Shown piece by piece: positions 22,450 to 33,100 of a stretch of DNA of 41,413 nucleotides; positions within the stretch are counted from its first letter, which is position 1, and each line of letters opens with the position of its first letter. The position numbers were made by a program, and so were the translations under genes. The DNA is from Synura sp. LO234KE. Its lineage: Eukaryota > Sar > Synurophyceae > Synurales > Mallomonadaceae. The stretch is from NCBI GenBank assembly GCA_015143735.1, contig VKHC01000003.1, positions 1 to 41,413 on the forward strand, read 5' to 3'. The notes beneath the pieces are model-generated. The model was given only the letters and a program-made list of their open reading frames with translations. It was not told the origin of the DNA and did no database searches.

Positions 22450-25400
22450 TTATCGATTGGACAAAAAAGGTGACGAGGTAATGGCCTTCAATACCGATTC
22501 CCACTTCTGCTGGATAGAGCCACCATATAGTTCCGGTCTGTTCCGGACTCTGGCCGGGTCGGAGAGTCGGAACTGTAGGTACTTATATTGCTCCTCAAGG
22601 ACAACATAGACTCTACTAAAAGTAGCGTTGTGCAATGTATTTGGTACCAGACCCTTATTATTCTCGGCTGGAACAGCACCTCCCCCTTTAAGCCATGCGA
22701 GAAACTGCTCCCCTCGTTCCAACACTGATTTTCCTACAAGCAGTTTTTCACTCACAATGTTATGGTTTTCTTTACCTGTTTCGATGAACGAGCAATATTT
22801 CGAAATGGAGCGCATTAGTGCTACCCAAGGCCCGTAATCGTGGATAGTCGTCTTCATTGGGCCACTAGAAAGTATCAACAACGGACCGCAAATCTTCTCC
22901 GTTAAATCTAATATGAGAGCTGAAGGACTAGCTTCGCTCCCAGTAAGCAGTTTCAGCGGTTTCACAGCTTCACCAACGACAAACCTCAGCAGCTGAAATG
23001 AGGAAAAGACTAAAGCGTTCAAAGCTAAGAATATTTCGGTCTGTGTTGGGACGAGAACTGCCATATCCGCGGCAGCATAACGAGCGCTATTGAGTGAGTA
23101 TAAGGTGCACACAGCGACAGCCAAGTCCATCCTCACCGCAGCGCTCACGTCGCTGTCTTCACACGGAGTGATCCTATCCACGATTTGCCAAGACTCTTCT
23201 TCCAACAATACTAGCATGCGAAGGTCTCTGACCGCAACAGACTCCACTGCTTTGAAACGAACACCTGGATCGTTCTGTCCACAAGAACTAGACCATACCT
23301 TCGAAATAATATTGGATATCGTCTTTGTTTCCCGGTCTGAGCCTCCTATCAACATCCCACTCGTGCTGAGGTCGGATCCAGAGAGTAGTCCGAGAGAAAG
23401 GCTTGTTAGTGCTGTACGGTAAACGTCGACGTCGTGTCGCACCGCAACAAGAAAAGAAACCATAAGCATCCACTTCGCGCGGTACCTTCGAATTGGTGAG
23501 ATCATGCTCACCCCGCGGACAAATAATGGAAGCAGATAAGCGTACTGAAGTTGATCATAACTGCTTCTCGTGTCACAATTCAGTCCACTACCATTCTTTC
23601 CTTCCCTTCCAATCGTACTCTTCGCTTCATCTACCTTCTCTCGCATGTAAGTAAACACTAATTCCTCTAGTGCTTGGTCCTCTCCAAAATTCACAACAGC
23701 GATAAGCGAGTCCAAGATTAGGAGGATCAGATTCGTCGTTTTGGAGATGACGTTTCTTGGGTCCTTCATTGTGCTCGCACATTTCTTACCGTAATTTATA
23801 CATCTGTATATGTAAAGTCAATTGTATTAGTAAATCGCAGTGGAATCTATCATACCCTTTTAAAGTAAGGCAACCACTTACCGGGGTAGACGAGGACGAG
23901 TGACAAACAGGCATGCCAACTCCTTCCGATGCTGCACGCCGAAATTCTGCAAGGAGGCGTTCTCTTGAACTCTCCGGAAGAAGGACCGAAGCGTGAGAAG
24001 GGAGCGATCTCCTGCAGTTGAAGTGTTATTTTCGGTCACTGTTTGCAATAAGCTCAGGCATAAGACGTACGGGACTGCCCACTTTTCTATCATTGGAACA
24101 GAACTATGGCGCGCAAGGGCAAGTGGAATGGTTTCGGTTAATCGCTGGTTCATTTCTGCGACAGCGCTCGACACAGCTCGATGATCGGTGACAAAAGTGC
24201 CGTGGGATATGTGTATTTCATCGGATTGCAGTAAATATTTGAATATATGGCCGGATACCCAGCAAACTAATACTTCACTTACATTCGCCCACAGTAAGTC
24301 GTGATAGATTGTAAAGTAAGAGTCACAGACGTGAGAAATATTGCTACTCATGGCCTCCATGTAACTATTCCAAAACGTGCACCCCGCGACGCAGTCGAGA
24401 GGACAGATCAAATTCCGAAGCTGCCTTGAAAAAGTGCTAATGATGCCACCAAGTCGAGCATCAGTCGGGGATAGGAAGCCGTTGCTGGCAGTCAACGCTC
24501 CGGTCGTATTTCGATACAAAAACTCATCCAAATTCAGCTTAAACAGTCTTCCATAGAACATATCCACCTGTGTGAGCGAAGAGAATATAGACACTGTCGA
24601 CAAGATTATTTTTTTATATCCAGGATTTTCTGTTGAGGTCAGGGCAAGGTTATAATCGGTAATGATCGCGGACAGGATCGTTAAATACGTCGTCAGCAAA
24701 TCCAACGCTAAAGCGAAGATCTGTTGGAAGAATTGTTGATACTCTGGTGATATCATTTCCCTACGTTGACAAAAAAGGTAGAAAACGGTTACATCATGAC
24801 TGAAATATACTATGAGGTATTAACGGATGAGACAAAAGTAACGCACCGGATGGCTGTGGCGCGACACTGCTCTTTGATCTTATCTACGGCATAGCTTATC
24901 AAATCGATAGCAGAGTTGTGATGAAACCCAGCTTTAGGAAAGATATCGAATCCCATGTGTTTGGAGAGGATGGTAAAGGCAAACCCGATGCCTGTCCGGA
25001 TCATATCGATCGCCCTTGATGAATAGGCACCGACAAGTGAACCACATGACGATAGTTCTCTATATAGCAAATGTGCGTGAATAGTGATCGACAAGGTCAA
25101 GTGTGCTTTCGTTTTAATGGAGATTGGAAAAGACTTCTGGTTGATCTCTACTGTGCACGCTGGACAGTTCAGAATAAGGAGTAGATTTTGCATGTCCCTC
25201 TTCCATCTGCCGGGAGATATACAATTGATATCTTGTAAGCCAGCCCATAGGCGTGGATACAATATATGAAGAGCGAAGAACCACAGGAGAAGCACATGAT
25301 TGTTTCCGTCAACTGATTCGCTGACCACATCATTCCCAAATCGCCAATTCTCATCTGTTATCATGGAAAGCATCGAGTTCTCGAGTTTAACACAACGCTC

Positions 25401-28400
25401 ATCCTCCACTGGCATACGACCACTCATTGTAAACACAAACGCGGTCGCTAATGCACGTCGAAGCACGGCGTCCTTGTCTCCTGCACGACCCGAGCGCAGA
25501 AACGAATCCGCTCGCGTCACCACTGTCAACTCGACCCTCGACCTCAACTGAGCCAGGTCCACCGCACATTCCATGTAACGGTCTAGCGTACGGCTCACTT
25601 CACGCCACGCATAGGATGCGCCTACAGTACCCTGGCCATTCATGCAATGTGCAAAGATCTGATACAACCCCGCCAGGTCCCCCAACCCATCGGACGCAGA
25701 CCCCTTCACCTTGTGCAATAGTTGCGAGCACATTCTTTCCAGCTCCCCGAAATGACTTTCAATGCTTATATTCTCCGTGGTGGATGGAGCCAGGCTAGCG
25801 ATTGTGAGCAGACGAAAGCAGGCCTCCCACAGAGGTGAGATTCCATCCAGAAAGTGCCATATTTTCGCAAGTTCACAGACACAACCGAGCAGCATCAAAC
25901 ACTCCTTTTGGTCCATGCACTGCTGAATGGCTGCGGTGAGAACACTCCAATTGTGCCGCACGAGTAACCGTTCTTTACCTGGGTCCCTCACCATCACATC
26001 TGTGTACAGTGCCAAGGACTGCAGACAGACAAGCACCACCACATCGGATATTTCGAGCAACAATGGCGGTAAAACAACTTTCTCAGAGGCGGGACCCACT
26101 CTCTTCGTAACGCTGTAGCCTACACACTCATTCACCACTTCCCAGTCGTCCACCCCACCCCCAAGGAGTTCCGTGGCCCGACGTGATGTCACTGTCACGT
26201 CGTAATACACTTCAAGAATGCGCCACTCCGGCCTCACTCTCAGCTTCCCCACGTTTGTTCTCGCCGAAGCAGCTTCTCGCAGCACTTCAATGACAGATTC
26301 TCGACGATCCCGACCGATTAACGCCAACAGTATCTCCCTCCGCATAGATCGAAGGAACGCACTGCAATTCTGCGCAATTATTGCGACCACTGTGGCGGGA
26401 ACAGTAGCTTGGCCACCTGACATAATGTCTAGTACACGACTACACCAACGGGCTCTCCGTCCCATCACTGTGCCATACACAACGCCAAGATTCTCGCGAG
26501 AGCCGAAATTTAAGAGTGCCTCGATCAACTCGTTAGTGGACAAGATGAGGTCGACTTCCTTGACGAAGAGGAGCAGAGCTAGCGCATCCTCCACTGTACA
26601 CCGCGACAAAGTGTCATCAACGTCACGCACACATCTCATCACTTGGGCGAGTGATGCAGAAGATGAGCTGCTGCAGTTGTTCAATGAGAACGCGAGCGCT
26701 CGCAGATGATAGGAAAGCGTTTCAGTGACACTAACCTCGCCGATATCATTAAATCTGTCCGGGATACCGTCTGAAGTAAAATCGTCGTTGGTCCGATGGG
26801 TCATCTCGGGCTGTCCAAAATCGACTACCTGGTCGGTGGCAGAGTTCAGTAATGGGAAAGTCTTTCGCTGCACAGCTCGAATCAGTCGCTGAACGGTGGA
26901 CGGTAACATCGAGTCTGTCGATACACCTCCATCGTGCGCGCCCTCCACGTCGGTGTCCTCTCCTGGATCCTCAACGACACTCCCACCCCTTCTTCCTATC
27001 CCACCCGAGCCTCTGCCACCGCTCTTCCTAATGCGAGCCCCACCACCTCCGCCCACACGAGCACCCGCTCCATTATAATTGGAACCCATCCTTGCCCCTT
27101 CCTCCCCTCCAACCGTCAGCATATCCAACGCTCTCTTTTCCTCCATCGACATCTCCGCCTCCACCACTGCCTCTCGCCAAGCCGACGCATCTGCCGCTTT
27201 GTCTGTCACATAGTAATACCGCTCACCAGAAAAAGACTCTTCCCCGTCCTCACCCCGCCTCCCCCTCCCTGACCTGTCTTTTACCTCCCCCTCCCGGCCC
27301 TCCTCCACTTCCAACGGCCTCCCTCCTCCTCCCCTCCCTCCCCCTCCTCCCCTCCCTCCCAATCTCTGCCGACCCACGCGCGCCTCGCTGACCCACTCCT
27401 CCCCAACACACTCCCCATCGTCAGTCGAAATGGCTCGCACTCGGTCACCACGAGGGCGACTCCCACTGCGCCGGCGCCGGATTACTCCGGTAGAATCTCC
27501 TCCATCGTCTCCCACATGCTCCTCTTCGTCCCGGTCCTTGTCCGCGCCCTCCACAAATCTCTCCACTCCCAACGTCTGACAGAGGGCCCGTATTCGATCC
27601 ACCACCGCTCGATACGTCTCATACCAATCATCATACACATTGTTCGACCTCTTCATATGCAGCGTCACCTCCCGCCGCTCAGTCCGTCCAAGCGACTGCT
27701 TCAGAGACCGAGCCTCTCTGCAGAGTAGCTGCATCGGGTCCACCACATATCGCTCGACGTCCAGTCTGTAGTACAAGAACTCCTCATCCAGCAGGCGTAA
27801 GTGTCGCTTCACGGCCTCCGCCTCTACCCGATCGTGGTCGAACAATAACCCCGCCCGGCACGTGTACTCCCCCACACAGAATGCTGTCGCTTCTTCCAAC
27901 CTCCGGATCAGAATCCGAAACACACGTAGCTTCACCTGCGTGCTCGCCCGTGTGAGCCACTGCGTCCTCCCTAACACATCCGACGGTTTCAAACGGCCAG
28001 ACCCCTCGGGCTCCAGAAAAGACACCGTAGGCGAAGACCCACTGTAGGCCTTGTCCGTAGAGTCCACACGCTCAAAGCGCCGTCGCAGGTGGTTGAAATA
28101 CCTCTGGTATCTATTGACCTCTGGGAGTGCTGCACTACTGTTCCTGGGGGAGGACGGAGAGCCCGGTGAGGAGGGGCCAGGTTCAGGACCGAGGTCTCCA
28201 TCCCCGTCGATAGTTGGCAAGTACGTACCACCGTTGTCACGTTGAGCATCAGGCGATGAAAGAATGACGTTGGATCGAATAGAGGAAGGAACTCCTGCAT
28301 CGACGTCTCTGTACGTGTCCGTGTCGTCCATCTCCTCTCTATCAGGCTCCATGGCAGTGACTGCATGACGACCACTGACAGAGGAATTTTCGGGCCTTCT

Positions 28401-28802
28401 GCCTGATACAGTACCACTCTTGCTCCCCCCGATATCCTCTGTTGTAATGGACTCTTTGCCACCACCTCTACCCTCAGAGTCGGCCACTTCCGTAACGGCA
28501 CCGTGACTTAAGACTCGCACTAAACCGTCGGAACTTCTGACTCCCCGTCCATTCCGCACCCTCTTCTTCCCACGCTGCATCACCCGCTCTGCTTCTTCGC
28601 ACATCGCGTAATAGCGGAAGGCGACCTCTTCATTTTCAGATTCGTTCGAAACGACGTCGTCTTGGTCCTGCTCTTCCGCGGCGCACAACTCCTTCAACTC
28701 CTCCACTGTCCTCATCGTCGGAAGGCGGAAATTCAACTGTAAAACGTCATGAAGATTTTCATGTAAAATAGAATCTTTGGTTCGGGGGAGGGGGGAATTC
28801 AT
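22450..28802 (-). CDS. Large unrecognised protein (2062 aa), disordered N-terminus and helical body, three exons
   Basis: Exons are 28802-24847, 24760-23882 and 23803-22450, with introns of 86 nt (GTGCGT donor) and 78 nt (GTAAGT donor). The total is 6189 nt with matching phases. The start is the ATG at 28802. Residues 1 to about 280 are mostly low complexity (acidic, Ser/Gly/Pro). About 285-410 is a predicted-helical, Arg-rich block beginning EVNRYQRYFNHLRRRF. About 410-630 is an Arg/Gly/Glu-rich disordered stretch with runs such as GGRGGGGGRGGGG. From about 635 to the end the protein is leucine-rich and helical, with regular hydrophobic spacing like an ARM/HEAT-type solenoid. I see no catalytic motif, signal peptide or clear membrane span. 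The size and layout would suit a scaffold such as a nucleoporin, exportin-like or cilium-associated solenoid, but I cannot assign any of these. The N-terminal third is much richer in G+C than the rest. Confidence 0.88.
27318..27360 (+). repeat. 43-nt uninterrupted polypyrimidine tract
   Basis: All C or T on the plus strand, made of CCTCC/CCCTCC units, inside exon 1 of the 2062-aa gene. On the coding strand it is polypurine and encodes a Gly/Arg run at about residues 481-495. Flanking sequence from 27240 is also strongly pyrimidine-biased. Confidence 0.9.
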
Positions 28803-28911
28803 TGTTTTACGCGTGCGGGGGGCTCACCCGTACGCCTTTCGCAGCAGTTATTTTCGAACGGGGTCTTGGAGCGGACTGCAGTAAACAAAGCGAGGAGATA
28901 CAGAGGAAAAA

Positions 28912-29938
28912 CTAAGGTGTGAGACTATTATCGTATTCTCGCATCACCTGTTTCCGTGAGTACTTTTTAGTGTTCTCTAGCGCACTGGGTTGGACGAATC
29001 TCGATAAGGTTCGATATTCCTCTCCCACGGCGCTCGATTTCATTATTTCATTATCAGATTTTGTCGAAACCTTTCTGCTACGACGGTTCTCTTGAATATC
29101 ATCTGTCTGAGGGTGACCACAGTCGGTGATGAAACTTTTACAATGCCTGACGGTGAACAATTGACAATCAAAATCAGATTTTTAAATGTATGATACTGAA
29201 AACACGTATCAAACCTGCAGCGAGTACTCTTTCTCCTTTCAGTCACTTCATCGCTGGTATGCTGAACAAAATTTGACGATACCCTCATCTCAGAACCGCC
29301 CAGAACATACTTAACATTATAGTAAATCCGTTTTCCGTCTTCAATAGCAACATGAACTATTCATTTAACGAAAAATAGATATTCTCACCGATTATTGTCT
29401 TAAATACTCGAGCGCGACCCCCTGGTTTATTGATACCAGACCAAGTTCTCTTCGCCACGTCAACTATGTCACCCTCTTTAATTAATCGTCGCAGTACCAT
29501 CGGAGACAGAGACATATTCTGGTCGAGCATCTGAACATAAACACAATACCGATCTATATCTGTTTGATCATATAAAATTGTCAAAACGTGCTAACTTAAT
29601 TCATAATAGGACGTTGAATGACCTGGAGTGTAACTTAAAATCTCTCCGGGTAAACTGGAACCAGAGGGCATTGCACATTCTACTTGATCCCCCTTATCAA
29701 GACACCTCGAATTCCCAAATAGAGAATTCACCCATTCATGCCCTTGCCTTGTCTTATCAATTTTCTCTTTTTCCTTTCTTTGTAGAAGGGATTGGGCATA
29801 ATTTTCTTTTTTTTGCATAACAAGTATTCGCTTGCGCAAATGCTTCCTCATAGGCTTAAGGAAAATATTAGAGAAATCTTTAAGAGCCTCTTCCAGAGTG
29901 ATAGAAAGCTCGGGTTCCTGAGCAAAGTCCAACCTCAT
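28912..29938 (-). CDS. Tudor/Agenet-like domain protein with a Cys-His cluster (283 aa, four exons)
   Basis: Exons are 29938-29635, 29559-29389, 29356-29215 and 29146-28912, giving 852 nt (283 aa plus stop) with agreeing phases. The start is the ATG at 29938 (MRLDFAQEPEL). Residues 1-90 are basic and probably coiled (KPMRKHLRKRIL). Residues about 130-185 form a small beta module: EGDIVDVAKRTWSGINKPGG, then RARVFK, then IYYNVKYVLGG. I know this pattern from many stramenopile nuclear proteins, where it resembles Tudor/Agenet chromatin readers. Cysteines at about 205, 208 and 215 and a histidine at 217 could bind zinc. The tail is Lys/Arg/Ser-rich. Intron 2 seems to be only 32 nt. Intron 1 uses either GTTACA (chosen) or an in-frame GTCATT donor 15 nt downstream. 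A chromatin role is inferred. The gene is divergent from VPS13 and 109 bp upstream of the orphan gene on the same strand. Confidence 0.8.
29357..29388 (-). other. Candidate 32-nt spliceosomal intron
   Basis: On the minus strand it begins GTGAGAATAT and ends AATGAATAG. Removing it joins RARVFKTI to HVAIEDGKRIYYNVKYV in phase 1 and completes the Tudor-like module; reading through instead meets a stop. It is about half the length of the next shortest introns in the window (59 nt). Confidence 0.65.
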
Positions 29939-30100
29939 AGCTCAACGCAAAATTTAAATTTAAACAGAAAAACTGTTCAATCGAAGCACCACGCGATGCT
30001 GGCACGCTGTTGTACAGACTCACTTTTTTAAGTGTGTTTTTGGACTTTTTGTAACCCTCAGTCTCATCGTTTCATTCATTTTAGATCATATATCTGACAG
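29939..30100. promoter_or_regulatory. Shared divergent promoter region, Tudor-like gene / VPS13
   Basis: 162 bp between the divergent start codons, AT-rich, with a TTTAAATTTAAA-like palindrome near 29955. It must contain both transcription starts unless those overlap coding exons. No specific binding site is assigned. Confidence 0.4.
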
Positions 30101-33100
30101 ATGGCAAAGAAGCTACTACTTAGAGCTTTAGTTGATGCTCTTGGAGACTATATTGAAGGCTTAACCGAAGATAATCTTAAAGTAGGAGTTTGGAGTGGGA
30201 ATATTGAGCTTAAAAATTTAGTCCTGAACCGCAACATTGTGAATAAATTTCCACTTCCTTCAGTATCAATCCACCATGGTACTGTTTCGAAATTGACGGT
30301 ATCTATACCATGGACATCACTTGATAAAAATCCTGTAAAAGTTCGGGTAGATGGCGTGTACTTACTTATCAGTCCGCTCAGTACAAGCAATTGTTCTAGG
30401 ATAGAGCTGATAGATCAAGTAAAGGCGCAAACAAAAATGAAACTGGAGGAGGCGGAAAGATCAATTCAATCGAACTATGAACGCAGAATTAAAGAAGATT
30501 CGTCTAAAAGTGAAAGTTCGAGTTATTTTTCACGTTTGATAACCAAAATAGTTGATAACATAGAGGTGACCGTTTGCAATCTACATTTGCGATTTGAGGA
30601 CACGCTGTCAGCTCCTGGCAATATGCTTTCTTTCGGAATTACTCTAGAGTCCTTTACTATTTCATCTACTGATGAAAACTGGAATGAAAGTTTCTTACGA
30701 CGTGACGCAAAAAGCAATACTTATTCAATTCATAAACTTACTTCATTGACAAACATTACAGCATACTGGGATCTGAATGGCCCTAATCTGCATCAGATAC
30801 CGCCTGGAGCCGAACTCGAAGCCGCCATGAATAACCTAGTATATAAGAATGAACACCAAAATCCACCAATAAACAACTACATCATGGGAGTGCCCAACGC
30901 AATTGTGGTGAAGTTTGTTCATAATCACGGGTTTAGTAATGACTTACCCCGAGTAGATGTAATGGTGGATTGTAGCAGCGTGCGCCTCGCCATCAATTAT
31001 GATTATTATGAACAATTTCTAAGAATTCAAAAAACCCTATCAGGAATAGATGAGTCTCGCCGTCGGAAAATCTTACGTCCGTCAGGCTCTGTGTCAGAAG
31101 CTCCTAGAGCTTGGTGGAGGTATGCTTTCTTATGCGTCGCCTGCAAAGAAGAAATAATGATGACGAATAAGGTAAAGCTAATGCTGATTACTTTGAACGT
31201 GTGTTTTTGTAAAAATCACGACAAACACACAGCGCAAGTCTAGACTTTTATCGGAAGGATATCAGTTGGAGAAACATTTCGACATGCTGACCGCGCTCCA
31301 TCTTCTGTTTCTTTCAGTGTCGTTGTTCGAAATTCGATCTATGATTTTTTATTTTGAATTGCTATAATTTGATGGCCGCGTTGTCTCCACTCGCTTACTT
31401 ATATAAAGGACAACTTGTAAAAGCGAATTTCCTTGCGACATTTTACTTCCATATACTTTACGAAGTTAATCTTTCTGAAACATATTCTCTATCCAGCTCA
31501 CTTCTTGTTCGCGTCATGTTTTATGCAGTGGCTGTTGATGAAGACATGTGTCCAATCCAGAAGGACGTATATTGACAAAGTGAAGCGACGACGACTCTTA
31601 CTCAACCTGAACGCTGTTACTCCGGAACTCGCTCTGCTGGATACGGTCATATCCCAATACGAGGCGGTGCTCCCACTGCACACTCTGATAGTTTTCCGCC
31701 AATTGGCAGCAATTGAGATGCTAGAGGTGCAGCAGAAGGAACTTGAGAAGTCGCATAAAGCCGTTGAAAAAGTAACGGAAAGCGGGAAGGTGTCAAAGTC
31801 AGTGGCCCCTGGACCCATTGCGTCCTCCTCCTCCTGGTGGTCCACGTTTTCTCGAGGGAAGAATAAGAATGCAGTGGGGAATTCCTCCACATCCTCCGCC
31901 ACTGCCGCCGTGGGCATAAATGACTCCGAACATTCCTCAGACGCTGACGACGTGTCTCTGGAGCAAGTGCAGCACCAGTTCTTCGAGGATGACTCGGTTT
32001 CCGTTACATCCGAGCTCGACGCCTCCGCCTACTCTTTCCACGTCGCGTTCCACTCTGCTGTTCAGGCAACACTTGCTGCGAATAACAAAGATGTTCTAGA
32101 ACTTCTTGTGACTCTTAGCGCCGAGGCTGCAAAGCGCGCGGGGGTCTTGTCGGTTCACGCAAATATGGGCAGTTTCACCGCTGAAGATAAATGGACGCAA
32201 GACCCGGTCCTGCCTATGCTCCTTAAGGTGTCCACAGACTTGGAGTCCAATGGGAGAGGTGGCGAGGGAGACCAGGCGGCCTTCCAGCTAATATACAATA
32301 GTGCCGATAAGGGAGATTCCAGTGTAGAAATACGCTCCTTGCCTTTGTATGTGGCCTGGAATGACCCGTGTATTCAACAACTATGTAAAATGTTTATCGG
32401 CCCACCTCTGCCCTCAGCGAGTAGCACACCGAGCGCCATCACAACCGCGGGACTCCAGTCCACGGTGAAGCAAGTAACGGCCCGTGACCTCTCCTCCTTG
32501 AAGTTGAAGGTGGACATATCCGCCCCAAAAATAATAATTCCAGAACTTGTGTCAGGAGACTGCGGGTTCTTGTTTGTAGATGTGGGTCAGTTGGGTGTAA
32601 CGGGCGAGCAGACGGTAGCGGGTCTGAATCTCGATGTTAAACTAGAAGGAATCAGCGTTGCACTGCCGAAAACATTGGCCGAACTGTACTCCGCGTGTAA
32701 AGTACGGACCTATGTGGTGCGTCCGTTTGACATCGAGACTGTGGTAAAGGTGCCCGGTGTGGAAGGCCGAAGGGCAGACATGGTCATGGATATGACCGTA
32801 ACGACTGGAGTGAAGGCGGATGTCTCCCCGGGCCGCATAGCCTCCCTAATGAGGTACTACTACGCCTTCATGTTGAGCATGACTGTGTCGCCCACTCCGG
32901 TGACAAGTGGACATGACCTGGTGTCCCCGGGTGGTCTGGTGGATATGAGTCGTGTGACAGTGGTGAACAAGGACGCGGACGTGCTGCTGGCCCGTGTGTC
33001 CACGGACGGGAAGGGAAAGGCAACAGATGACATGACACTGTCCCAGTCGCAGCCTTCTATGCTGCTAACTATGCAGGTACCGTTGGTGGCTGTAGTGATG

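Noticed and set aside
26218-26709. 163-codon ATG frame antisense to the 2062-aa gene
   Set aside because: It is Ser/Thr/Arg-rich, as expected for the complement of the G+C-rich exon; the minus strand has one uninterrupted 1330-codon frame here.
29792-30031. 79-codon plus-strand frame before VPS13
   Set aside because: Opposite exon 1 of the Tudor-like gene and overlapping the shared promoter region; a shadow.
31354-31575. 73-codon plus-strand frame within the VPS13 intron
   Set aside because: It does not join in phase with conserved VPS13 sequence. The direct 31171-to-31529 join restores the family pattern, so this is taken as intron.
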